Shown one piece after another: positions 28,401 to 42,593 of a stretch of 64,000 bases of DNA. The DNA is taken from the NCBI GenBank assembly GCA_039619475.1, contig CM077116.1, forward strand, positions 278,581,258 through 278,645,257, in the 5' to 3' direction. The stretch is from Icerya purchasi (taxonomy: Eukaryota; Arthropoda; Insecta; Hemiptera; Monophlebidae). How positions within the stretch are numbered: the first letter of the stretch is position 1; each line of letters opens with the position of its first letter. Below the pieces are notes generated by a model that saw nothing but the letters and a program-made list of their open reading frames with translations, was not told the origin of the DNA and ran no database searches. Position numbers and translations under genes: made by a program.

Positions 28401-28681
28401 ATCCACGATAAATATCGTTACTTCTCACTTGATATAATATAACACTGTATTTTTGGTAATATGATGCATAGCTTCGCTTCACATTCTACCGCAAATGTAT
28501 ACTTCAAGAAAAAAGTATATTTTAAAAAATAAACTTTTGTTAACTCGTAAGTTTATCAACCAGCTGATAGAAACAAAATAAGCTGCATGAATGTAGAGCA
28601 CTCTTTCAAAATAGCTTGCAGATGGAAATTTGGACCTTTTCATAAAATATGTATGAAAAAAATGGGCGTAACATATAGAAC

Positions 28682-28715
<34 letters not shown>

Positions 28716-31700
28716 CGGAAATATTGCATTTTTTAACTCGACCTCTATTGAAAAGAGTCCCCTAAAAAAATATACACCGAAATAAATGATAACGCGTTTC
28801 CAGAAACTGTATTTATTATATTATCCGTCAAAGAGAAATGGTTGATATAAATTGTTTAAGGGGGGGTAGGGTCTTGGAGGTAAAAAAAAATTGATTTTTT
28901 TTTCATTTCATAAAATGAATGTACATCACAGGAATATTGCGTCAAAATTTCAAATAAATCGAAGCAAAACTAACAAAGATATGGCATTATAACTGTGCGC
29001 CGCTCTAACTCTAGTAAAAGAACGAAAACGACTATCCGGCCCTAATGCACAGCGGGATTAAAGAGCATATTTTTCTGTCCCTTTTGTATAATCCCTTAAT
29101 TGATTTTTTCCAAAAAGATTTACGCAGGTAGGTAAATGTTTATTACTATACCTTGAGACGGATTCGGTACGCGTAATGCTATTTCTTGACTATGCGACGT
29201 TTCAGTTAGAAATTAGTCTTTGTTTGTTCATCTATTCACGATCTCTCAAACGTCATTCTAGGTTACATCGCTGCTTTGTCGTGTCAAGGATGCTTACTCG
29301 GCCAAAACCAAAAATCCCTGTGTTCTGTTGTAAGTCCGGTCGTTTACACTGCTGCATCGGGGTAGAGACGTATTTATGTCTGAATGGTAGTGGTCGAGGC
29401 ACTGACTTGTGCCTGCGACGGAAAGCACAATACTGTGTGTCAAGTAACGCTAAGCTGAGCGAAGATTTTGTATGTTAATTAACAAAAAAGAATGTGTAGG
29501 ACACGTCCAGAAGAGGACGGAGACCCGTTTGCGCGATTTAGTAAAAAAGAAGTGTAATAGATACTGAAACTAAGGCTGCAAAGAAAATACAAAGGAAAAC
29601 ACTTTCCGGTAAAGGCAAGCTCACTGCTAAATTCATTGATAAACACTAACGCGTTACTATGGTCGTGCCATCCGTTACAATTCTCATTATTCTGTAGAAG
29701 AAATGAAGAAGGCCATTTGAGCGACTTATTATCACTACGCCTCAACTGACAAACACCCACAGAAAAACTGCCCGAGCGGCGAAAATTCATGGCGTGAATG
29801 GCAGAGAGCCGCAGCTGCAAACGAATTGCGTTTTTTCAAACACTCTTACTCTGCTCTACCAAGTGATGTTCTAGAAGGGATTAAACACCGATTTATGAAC
29901 ATCTGAACAAAGATGCCCTCCTGGAGCGATGTATTGGCGGATTCTCTCAAAACAATAATGAGACTATCGACCAACTTATTTGGAAAATTTCGCCAAAAAC
30001 TGAGAGTGGTTCGACAATTATTGTTGAGTTTGCAGCTCATGTGGCTGCCTCTCTACCTTCAATGAAGACTGTGTTGCTTACCTGACCTTTCTCGAAGAGA
30101 TGGGAATCAGTACAGGCCCAAGTTCTCATGGATGGGCGCAATCAGTGGACAATACATGAATTGGCAAAGCGGATGAGCGAGTGGCGGAACATATCAAAGA
30201 AGAGAGAATTCGTCGTAAGCAAGAGCAAAAAGATGCTTTGGACATTCTAAATCAAAGTTCTTCACTTTATGGGCCTAGCATTGATGATTCTGCTTGAGTA
30301 TAGACAAAAATTACTACCTTATTAACGTTTAATTTGTGATTTTATACTATAAAAAAGTTTAAACGCGTTTTTCTCGAAACAGCGTTTTCAAAGTCAGTGC
30401 ACTCTGTAACTCAAAATCTACTGCACCGATCGTTCTGAAATTTGGTACACTATTTTTATAGGCAATTTGCAAGGTAGCAACGTCGTTTTTTTTTTTTTTT
30501 TTTTTAATTATTATTATTTATTTTACAATAACAAATTGCTAATTTTTACTCGAAAATCGGTATTTTCACTTCCAAGTGTTATCAACGATTAAAAAATAAA
30601 AAGAAATTAAAAAACTCACCGTTGCTACCTATAGAAACTCATTAACTAATGAAAAAACTTTGGTTTTTTCATTTCCGATAATCCATTGTTGAGTTATGCG
30701 GTGCACCGCAAAACAACTTTTTTTCTAGGCGCGTACGAAAATTTACTGCCATTGGCTTAATTCTTTATATTTTTCAATGAAAATTTAACACAATATTCTT
30801 CAGATGTTACTTTATCATATACCAATTATGTAAATAAACTTGCATTAACCATATTCTCTAAAAAAATTATCCAAAAATTGTCTTTTTTTGACCTCTAAGA
30901 CCATACCCCCCCTCCCTTAAGAACGGCTTCAATATCTTCAATTTTACTTGACAATTTCATTTCGTTGTGATCAACAAAATATTTTCATTTTTGAAAACGA
31001 TTACATTTTTTCCGCTGTTATTACTCTTGGCTTCCGAACTTTCAACAACCTCAGAAAGATTGTTTACAATGTAACATATTTTACAGTAAGTTTAAATGAC
31101 AGGGAAAAAAAAGACATTATTCTTTAATAAATTTCACACTTGTTCATCCGTTCGACACTTCAAACATACGACAATAATAGAAAGGAGAACTTAGAAAAAA
31201 ATTAAACAAATGCAACGTAAGCGAACTATATTTAACAGGATTTTGCCATTCTGGATTATAAATTTCAACGATATCTGTAGAACTGCCTTCAATAGAAGCA
31301 AAGACAACATTCAATGCTTAGGTATCCCGACCTAATTAGTAATAAAGAATCAGACGAACTTAAAACCTAAAGCGATGCGTCCGGCTCAGTGCACTTTGTC
31401 CTACTTACATAAAAGTACCTGAGCCCTCTTTCGGATACCCGATTCAATTCTACTTGTTGCAATAAGAGCAATCTAATAATCTCTTAAGTGCATAGCAGCC
31501 AAGTTGCTTTTACATTTACAATATAGTTTTCGTAAATTACCTGCGAAGAGAGTTACTAGTGATAACATCCAGCAACGGTATTAGCATTGACAGCGGAAAT
31601 TGCATTAACCATATGTTCATTTCCGACGAATAATGAATAATTTTATCATCTAACTCCTCCTCGGCTTTAAATTTCTCGCACAGATATAATAAAAATCTAA

Positions 31701-34700
31701 AAAAATATATACAAAAAATATTCGATTACAATCATAATTAAATTTACCATAAGATAAAAAATGTTCACAATTATATAATGGTGCTTTTCGGTAAATTCAT
31801 TATCATTACAGTATTAAATCAAATGCGTAAATTAAAATTCCATAAAAACTGTAGGTAATAATTAGTGAAGACGAAAATCGAGGGATTAGTATCATATAAA
31901 TAACCAAAAGACAGTTCTTACTGAACTCATTCGCAAATTAAACAAGTTTTTACATATTTCAACTAAGTTATTTGAAACATTTCTATTAATATATGCATAT
32001 CATTTTCATTACAATTGAATTTTTCTTATATATATATATATATGTCAAAATATAATAACGATAATAATAGTAATCATCATGGTAATAAATTTTTTGTCTT
32101 TACATATTAGTATAATATGGAAAGATCATTCTTTCACTACTACGTAAAGTTAAGTGCCAATTGGATATTAAAATCAGTCAAAATAGCACAGATGTCAGAT
32201 TAAACAAAGAAATCTAATTTTTTGCGCCATAAAGGAGAGATACGTAATTTTTTGCGCTTTTTTGAACTTTTTACCAACTTTAAAAATTTCGTTAAGGAAA
32301 TTAAACACGGTTTTGTTCCCGACAAATAGCGATCTTTCCATCAATATATCACACGCTGCTCGGGAAAAACATATTTATTCAAAAATTTCAAACTTTCGAC
32401 GCCCCCAAGGCCTAATTTTAAAGTTGGGAAACCCGGATGTTCCAAACTAGAGAAATATACGGTGATGCGCATATTTTTAACCTTGTTTAAAATTTTTAGT
32501 TATAATACTCGCAGCACTAAGAGGGGGGGACACGGCATTTTTCGCGTTTTTTTAAACTTTTCACCAATTTTGAAAGTTTCGTTAAGGAAATTAAATGCGG
32601 TTTTGTTCCCGATAAATAGCGATCTTTCCATCGATATATCACATGACAGGGGGGAGGGGGATTATTTTTTTTCGAAACTTTCGAGCTTTAGGCGCCCCGA
32701 GGGTCTAAATATGAAGTTGTAAAAGCTCGGTTATAGTTTTCATGTAAAGCGGTCCTTTATGCATATATTTGAGATAGGTTTTGGTTTCCTCAATTTTTTT
32801 ATTCGGGCTATTGTTTACGTGACATCCTTTATTTTGCTGTTTTTGAGCCCAATGGGGAGGGGGGTTTATATCATTTTTTAATCGTAATTTTTTGATTTTA
32901 TGAAAGAACTTTATATTTTGAATTTCACTTTTAAAAGAGTTATTGTTATGAATTTTTTAAAGAGTGATCTTTGAGATCACTTTACATTCCATATTATAAA
33001 TTCTTGACGGATTTTTAGTGTTTTTACCGCCCAGAATAATCGATTAATTTGAAGTTATAGACTGTCTTAAAGAGAATTTTAATTATAATTTATGATCCAA
33101 TATTAAAGTTTATAAGTCAAACCGTTCGTGAGTTGTTGATTTTTTTTTTTGATATTTTTGTCATTTCGCAACCATCTTATTAGGATTATTTCGTATATTA
33201 CATATACGGGAAATCTTAATAAAGTTGGAAACTGCTGCTTCCTATTACTATATCAAATTTTATGTTTAACCACACGGTTTACGTCTCAATCTGCATGCAC
33301 AGTGCCACGGTTAAATCAGTAATCTCTATATAACGATTAAAAAATAATACTTCTTTGTTCCTCTAATAAAACAGTCTTTATGAGCATTTCACGCGTTATT
33401 ATATATGTTATGTATTTATTTATTAATATTTTTCTAATTGATTCGATATTTTACCGTTCACGCAAGTTTGTTCACTTTTTGATCATTTAAATACATATAT
33501 TCTTACCGAATTAATATTTATCTTTTTGTTATCGTTGATTTTATGTGCGAACGACTTCATTATCAAACATGCACCCTAGCAATGAATCACCGCGGTAAAG
33601 GTAAAATCTCGTTTACATTGATATTTTCTCAACGGTCATTGAGTGATTTTTAAAAATACAGAAATTTTTGAAGAAAGTTAAGTATAAACATCGGCACTAT
33701 AATAATATACGAAAAGTAATTTGTAAAATGAGTTTTGTTACCGACCAGGGGAAAACATACTGTAATATTTGTTACTGTAGTAGTAGAAATTCAATAATAG
33801 TAAAGCTTAGATCAGATCGTAGGATGAACAAATAAACAGTAAAAGTTGTTATTATAATGAAACGCATTATTGTTTAATTTTTCCTATATATCAATAATCC
33901 CGTTTTTTTTGTTTGTTTTTTTTACATTAAATGATTTCATTTTGTTTGTATTATTTTTCTATCCTATTAAATTAAGCCTTTCTTTACCAAAGTCGACTCC
34001 GTCTCTTTATTTTGGCTAAATTATATTTTTCTACATCGTAATTAAATCATCAAATACTGTCGTGTACTATAGTTAAAAGTTTTCGCAAATGCTGCGCTAT
34101 ATCCTACATCTGCATTAATAAGTACGTAAATTTTTCATAAACTTTCGATCAAATATTTAATTATTTCCGCTTCACACGCACACTAATTTAATTCTTTAAA
34201 TAAAGACAAAAACTAGATAATAAATATTTACATTTCTTTCGTAAAACAATAGTACATACAAGTTTTAGAATGGGTCACTGCGCTTTTTTATAATACGAAT
34301 TTTATTTTCAACAGTGTACAGTGCTATAATATATTAAGTTTTGAAATAAATTAATGAACTTTAGAGCTATTAATATTAGCACATGGAATGAGTGAATAGA
34401 AAAATTTTGTTTTTGTGTTCACAAAAACAAAAATTAAGATTTCGCATTATCTATTCAAATATTAAAATTTACTTATTTTTGAATAGATATCGCAAAAGTA
34501 ACTGAAAACGGTAACTAGCATTAATAACCTACCTGAACCTTATCGAATCCATTAAACGGAAATCTTTAGTAATGTGTCCAGCTTCAAAAGCAACGTATAT
34601 CATATTACTGACAGTATGAAAAACCGGACTACTGTCATTGTTTTCCGGCAATAGGAAGTTATTAATAATCCAACTGTTCCTTAAAAATTCGTGCAAACAT

Positions 34701-37700
34701 AATACTCCTACCGATTTTTCCGATCTGTCGGCAATCACGCGATACTGGCAACTTAAAAAATTGATATCGTTCATAACGGATGATGCTTCGTTATTCGAAA
34801 TTTTACGATATATATAGTACTTACACAAACGCCATAACAATATTAACTTCAGATCGTCATTTATTTGTCCCGTTTCAAGAGCAATCTATTAAAAAAAAAT
34901 TAAAAAATCAGTATTTAACCAACGCCAAATAGGACTGCATCTTCATCAAATAATAATGAATATGTTTCAAATAAAATAAAGCATAAAAAACTTTCTGTAC
35001 ATATTCTCATTCCAAAATTATCTATTAAAACGCTAGCCCCTGACCCTTAAAAATCTTACTGCACCGAACAATCTGATAAATGTTTATTTCACTGAAACAC
35101 TGATAATGCTACTAAAATGTTATCACCGTCCTAGTTTCATATATTTTTTCCAATATATTTTATGTATATTTTTATCGCAATTTTTTTCCCGGAATTTCTT
35201 ACTATTCCTAAATCACGTCCGGAACTATTTTTGAGCCCAGTTTCCTAATAATTACTGCTCCTACTTTTCTAATTCGGTTGATTTTGGAAGAATCTGTAAA
35301 TTTTGATGACGATTTAAATTTCGCTACTCATCGAGGTCTCTGCAGTGCTTTTTAGCTAAGTACAGATTAAATGTCAAAAAAAAAAAATATACGGATAAAG
35401 AAATATATTCGATAGATACCTGATCATAGTCGAGTTCGCGTTGTTTAATAAACATTTTCACTAATTTATACTCCAGGACGTTTCTTTTCTTAAACGGAAA
35501 GTCTGAAATACCAGCAGACATAATATACTGTAGTACAGGAGCAGCAATGAAATCGTATGGAAAGGTTTCTACTACGGTTAAAAATTTTGTGATCGATTCC
35601 TGCAAAGAAATTTTACGAAACTAGTAGATTAGTAAAGAATAAAAAAAAAAGAAAAAGTACATTAATATTCAACATTTAATAGACCGTTTGATTTTAATTA
35701 AATAAACCAGCTAAAATTTGATTTATTTTCATTACTTATAATAACGTTTTTAAAAAAGATGATTATTCTCCTTCGATAATATACGAATAATTAAAAAAGG
35801 TCATAGAAGAATGGCTCGCTCTATTGTCGCAGAAAAATGTTTTCGCTTCTGATGATGGTAAATGTAAAAGCTTTCCGAAACATTAAGATTAATTTTTTAA
35901 AACCGTAAATTGTTTTCCTAATTATATCCATCAGGTAAATTTTAAATGTTTAATACTTTATATTATTTCGGCTAAAAATTTCAATATGCATCGTTACATT
36001 TTCAAGCACTTTAATAGATGAAATTTATTCTTTACAAATGATCGTTATGGCTTATGTAATGAGTTACACTCAATGGCCAAACATTAATTCAATTTGAAAA
36101 AAATGAAATTAACAGCGAATGCGAACTGAACTACTGTAAATATATTTAAACTTTTATTTTTAACAAAATAGTATCGAAATCGTCGCCATTTTGTAAGTAT
36201 CTGCCAGACTTTTAGATTTGTATTTTAAAGTACTAATACACATATAACCGTCTTTCAAACGTTTGTTTATTTTATTTTCACGTGTACAAACTATCGAACA
36301 GACCTAAACCAAAATTTGACTTTAATCAACAACAATCAATTTTATTTCTTACATTGTAGTGATTTTTTAAATTTTTTCTCGATTTCGAAACACTTTAATT
36401 TTGTTAACTTCTTTTTAAAAACTTTAACAATATTTTCATAGTCGAGCGTAAACTGGTCCGCACAATATTTTTAATTTTATACTATTTGCATACGGGTCAT
36501 TGAAAATATACACATACCTCTCTATATTTCTCTTGCTAAATCAAACTTCGTATTTACACAAGTTTTGTAATTTATCTATATAAAACTTGGAATATTTTCA
36601 TTTTTACATTTGAAACCTTTTTAAAATTTATATGAAAAAGTTTTGATAAGACAGAGAAAATTTAATTTTCTATGTAAAATTTATTTTATTACTAACAGTA
36701 TGCGCTCGCTATAGTTTCATTACCTTTTTAAACGCGAGGAATCGTAAAGAAATTTTTATTTGAACTTATTTTTGTTAGTCATATTTTTAATTAGAGTAAT
36801 TTTTGAATATAGTTTAACAAGCAGAATAAAATTTTACTAGAAATAAAAGGAAACTATTTTTCGTGACTTATGAACTTTTTACTAAAATTAATAGTAAACA
36901 GATAATTTTGACGAGACATATTTAAACGGCTTACAACTTTCTCATAAGAAAAGATAAATGTTTCACCTCACTATGGAAAATTAACATACAGTAAAATCGT
37001 TATATCGCACTTGAAAATTTAAGGTATAATCCGAGAACACTGGCCGCATTTTTTTTTTAATCACTATAACTCATATTTATACGTACGACATTGTTACTCT
37101 TTAATTCGTTTCTCGTTCAGCGCAGAATAACTATCGATAAAATTGCGATTATTCGAAATTTGAAATTATTCGCAAGTATAACTGAGTTAAAATTGTGAGA
37201 CAAGAGGCTTTTGATTAGGTCCTTTTTTAGTGAACGATTTAAAATTAAAAACTACTTACAATAAACGAACTAAAACCATAACAAAAAAGAACTGTCGTCA
37301 GTGTTCTAGGCACTTGCCAAAATTAATACACATAAAAATATACACTAAAGAAAATCGACTAAAAAATAAATTTCTTTCGGCCAAATGAGTTAAATCTGAC
37401 AAGTTTAAATAAAATAAATTAAGTTAGACATGAAATAAACAGATTTTGCTAATAAATTACGCCATTTTAAGTTACTTTATCCCCGTGTATTGTTAAACTT
37501 TACGGTAATTCCTCATTTTTTTTAAATTAAAAGTGGTGAAAGTACCTTTTTTTTTCCCTTTCTTTGCCCTTTTCATCGACACGTTTTGTTTTTAATTACG
37601 ACATCGGTTGTTAAAAATATTACTAACGATGTTAATTTTTTCACAGATTTCAACATTATCATACCTGAACATACATGGTGTGAATTAAGAGTACAGCTGT

Positions 37701-38073
37701 GAATTGCTCCATGGCTTTTTGCACTTGTTTGTTTTCTCTATCGATTTTTACGTCTATCGATGAATTCATGAATGCCGGTATAAGCGGGCTGAGGTGAATA
37801 AACGATTGAGCCGGTATATCTAAACTTTCATTGCACTTTTCCGAAAATTCTGTAGGTCACATAACCAGATTATAGAGCATGCATGTAATATGATATAAAA
37901 CATTAAACGAAAGTATAAAGCAGTAAATGCATCGGTATTAATAAATCAGAGAATTAATGAGTTCGAACCAGCGAAAGTGTATTAAACTATAAAAAATTTA
38001 TGCTAATAATAATCGGTAGTTTTGAATACAGTTGCCTTTAAATCCCCAGCGTTTAAGCGCTGCATATATGTGA

Positions 38074-38115
<42 letters not shown>

Positions 38116-39935
38116 TGGGTGTGCCAAAAGAAAGTTCACAATATACTGTTTTCAATGACTTGGAAATAAATTCAACTTTAAGAAGAAATGTCAACAGTAT
38201 TCCAGATCGTTTACAGGACTGCATAAATGCTGATGGAGCCCAATTTGAATATTTGAAATAGTATATAAACATGTATTCAGTTTGTAAGTGTCAATATTTG
38301 TAAAATATATGTGTGTACTTTCTTTTGGCATACCCTGTATATATATGTATATACATATGTGATCGGCTCTGAAGTAAGGGAGTTAACGACTAAAAAGTAC
38401 TATTTGAAAAAAATGCGATCAAAATTTGGCTAACATGATGCGGTGTTTTACGTTGTTTTTATGGCTGTAAATTCGCATACGCAGTGTTATTCAATCTAAC
38501 CATGTCCCGGCAGTTTTGACTAGAACATCGTCTGCGTAGTCGCCTTTTCTGTTTTCATTAATTTTCATGTACGTATTCACTACATTACATAAGTTTTCGA
38601 GTGTTCAAAAATGCATATTTTTATTTGCGATCACCAACATGATAAGGAAGAAGCTTTGCATTCCTATAATCCATCAAAATCACAAATTCGATTTTTTAGT
38701 CGTTAACCCCTTTCCTTCGGAACCGGTCATATATATATATATATAATATATATAGATACATATGTTTAAGATCAGAATAATTTAAAATGTAATCAATTAG
38801 CAAACAATATTTAAATATTCAAAAACCTGATTTTTCTAATGAAAAACAACTTCATAATTCTCGTACAACAAATAAACAAATTAATTAAAATATTCCCTTA
38901 ATTTGGTCATAAATAAAAATAATTCTTCCGGTTTTCATTTTATAAAAAAAACACGCTTGACAGTACTTATTATCAGTCATTTATCCTATATACTAATTAT
39001 GTACATTCGGCGTTCATATTCCTTTTCTCTAAAAAAAATAAAATTGTAACCTTCTACTGTTACTTAATCTTTCCGTCACACTAGACTTTATAACCAGGTA
39101 TCTTCTACTTTTTCAATATATTTAAACTGAAATCGTAATTATTTACCCGGTTTAAATTCTTTATAATGAGGGCGTCGGGGATTGTGAAGTTAAGGCTCAC
39201 AATGAACTAAGCCCAACGGCACTAATGAGAGTAGGGGGGCCAGTTCCTTTCTCTCGGCCGCCTTTACTTTCCCAGATTTCTCTGGTACCCAATTCAATTT
39301 CAGATTAGGTATAAACCTGGGAGCGATTCGAATCTGGAACGAGACAAGTTTCGAACCCGTGTTCCTCTGGTTTAGTAGCTAAGCGCCTCAACCACTAGGA
39401 TAATGTAAACATAGGTAATTACAACATACTGTAGCCTGTTTCAAATTTGTTTTGAAAACGTTGACATAAACGAAATTTGTACCGTTCGGAATGACGTTTC
39501 ATTCAAGTTCAAGACGTTTCCACAATAGTTCAATTAGTGTATTGTTATTTTTTTCTTTGAGTAACTTGATGTGTTACGTGGAAATGTTTTGGACTAATGC
39601 AATTTAACAATAACTGCTCTTGCTTTTTCTTCTTAGTTAATATTTTTAACCCGGAAATAAGGAACTACTTTTTTGTATGTACCTACGATTTCAGAACGAC
39701 AGTTCCGTATACACTGATGTGGTGCACTTTTTACTTTTTACTTTTTTTATTATTATAAACACAAGCAAGTAAAACTTGAAAGCTTTATTTTGGCTTTGCT
39801 TGTGATTTTGTTTTTTTTTTTCCCTTGTAATGAACAAAAAATATTATTTGCAAAGAATAATAAATTGAACAACTTTTCTATTAGAATTATAGAACACCAT
39901 CAATCATCAGGGGATCCACGGAATATTCCCATTAC

Positions 39936-39996
<61 letters not shown>

Positions 39997-42506
39997 GTCT
40001 AGCCATAAATACTGATACTGCCGCTGCATGAGGGGAATTTTGGGCAGAACAAAGTGATAACACTGTCAGCGCATCGTCATAACACAGTAGAAGAGCAAAC
40101 AACTTCGCTTTAGTCTGTTTAGTACACGCTATGAAGATGGAGTGGACAGATTATCATGTGCGCGTTACAATAATTGGACTGATGATGGCGGGGCATAGCG
40201 CGTCTCAAATTCTCGCTCTCCTCAAACCAGTGAAAGTTATGAAATGTTTTGTTTATTGTACACTGCAACGTTTTATGGACACAGGAGACGTTGTTGATCG
40301 CCCGCGAGCCGATCGGCCGCGTGTTGCGAGAACAAAAAAGGTAGTTGAAGCAGTTCGGGTCGCAAATTAACAGGTGCCCTCTTCGGAAACAAAAAATCAT
40401 CGCTCAGAAGATGAAAATCGCGCCGAGAACGGTCTCGCGCATCCTCACCGATGATTTACATATGCGAGCCTATAAGAGAAGTACAGGTCATCTTTTAACC
40501 GAAAAATTAAAGGCGATAAGATACGAAAGAGCGAAAAAGTTGAAAGGCTTGTACGGCAAAAATGGGTACAAAAAGATTCTTTTCACAGATGAGAAAATTT
40601 TTACTGTAGAGGAAAAGTATAACAAGCAAAATGATGGAATTTATGCCCGTTCATCTGCTGAGGCTAAAACCAAATTTCCTGTGATGGTGTGGTGGAGCGT
40701 ATCATGGCACGGGGTAACTACCATCCATTTTTGCGAAACAGGGGTCAAGACAGGTGCCAGAGTGTACCAAAACAGTTCTGGAAACAGTGGTTAAGCCTCT
40801 GAACGATACTTTGTTTGCCGGAATCGATTGGGTATGTCAACAAGATTCAGCACCGGCACACAAAGCTCAAATGACACAGAAGTGGCTAGCAGAGAATGTG
40901 CCCGGCTTCATAGCAGCATTGTTTGTACTTTTGAAATAAATTTTTTCTGAATTTGCATCGTGCTTCCTTTTCGCGGTACGTTCGTTTAAAGCAGTATCAG
41001 TATTTATGGCTAGACTGTGTATATATATATATTCTCGTCGTGATAGCCTAATGGCTAGAGCGCTTGGCTTTCGTTCCGTAAGTCTCGGGTTTGATCCCGG
41101 GCGATGACAGAATATGCGCGCCAGCTTAGTATACAGCAGTATGGACACATTTGGGCTGTATTTACAGCGCGAAAAGAAGCGACTATAATCAGTTCCAAAT
41201 TTAATCGTACGTGTGTTGCTAGCGCCGCATAAATATTCAACTGGCGAGCGATCGCATCAACGTGAGTACGAGGCCAGTCGTTTTAGTTTACCTCGCCACT
41301 GATAACCTTTTCTCACGTTGGTCGGTAGCACGGAAGCTGTTGCGCTTCAGTTTACGTGCTTCGCGCTGAGATGTATCCACATTGTCAAATTCTCGCACAG
41401 ACTTTACATTTCTAACATCTAATATGTATATCGTTAACATAACTGAAATTCATACGGCTACCTCGGATACGTGAGCTTGTCTAATAATAATATACAGGAT
41501 GGGGCAAAATAACCCGATACATTTTAAATCGTTACTGCTTCGAAAAAAAAAAAAAAAAACGCGTAGAGAGATGACAAGGTCACCCTCGTGTAGTGCAAAC
41601 CTTCACATTTCATGTTCAGTATTCGTTTCTCACCATGCCTAACTGGTTTTGCCCGAGCAACGCGCATTCGCCGTGAAGACGTATTTTCGTAATGGCGATT
41701 CGTATGTGAAAACTGTGCACGCATTTCGTAAAGGTTTTAACATTCCGCCAAGAAAACCGGTAGCAATAGTTTGAGCTTATGGATTAAAAATTTTCGAAAG
41801 ACATTGTTCGTCAATAAAAGAAAGCCCGAAGGTCGAAAAAGATCGGTTCATACGAGTATAACAATCGAAACAGTTCGCGTCGCGATAGCCATAAATCCTA
41901 GACAGTCTACACACAGCAGCAACTCAAAAATAACACCGCGATCTTTAAGAATTCTTCATGGGGATTTAAATCATCACCCTTATAAGATTTCAATGACCCA
42001 AGAGTTGAAACCCGCTGATCATATCGAAAGAAGAAATTTTTGCAAAGCAATTTTGGATAAAATCGGAAATGAAGCCACGCTATTGGATTTTTTATTGACT
42101 ACGGACGAAGCACATTTTTATGTAAATGTTACGGTAAATTGTCAAAACTGTCGAAATTGGAGTAATACGAATCCAGAAGTATATGAAAAACTGTTACACG
42201 CGCTAAAAATTAGGAAGTGTACGAGAGTTTTAAAAAACGTTTGGAGAATTGTGTGAAAAACAAGAGTGACCATCTTCGTGACGTAATATTTAAGAAATAA
42301 ATGGCTGCACTGTAACTTTTTACGATGTTAAAATGTGATGAAATATACTTTCTTTCCATGTTAAAATTATTTCCATTTGAACTCCTATTACTGCGACTTG
42401 AAATGTGTCAGATTATTTTGCTCCACCCTATACGTATATACACGTACACAAATAAATGTACATATAAAATAATTTTAATTCACAGCATGCGACAATAAAT
42501 TACAAT

Positions 42507-42593
<87 letters not shown>

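Noticed and set aside
29479..30040. Minus-strand open frames of 113 and 64 codons
   Set aside because: They lie antisense to the plus-strand transposase remnant and are shadows of it.
38022..38261. Frames coding for long Tyr-Ile repeats (also at 39,790 and 57,128)
   Set aside because: They are simply translations of (TA)n microsatellites.
41034..41110. Functional tRNA gene
   Set aside because: Acceptor-stem pairing is poor and the sequence lies among transposons, so a SINE head or pseudogene is more likely.
40119..41240. Minus-strand frames over the mariner
   Set aside because: They are antisense shadows of the transposase and tRNA-like region.
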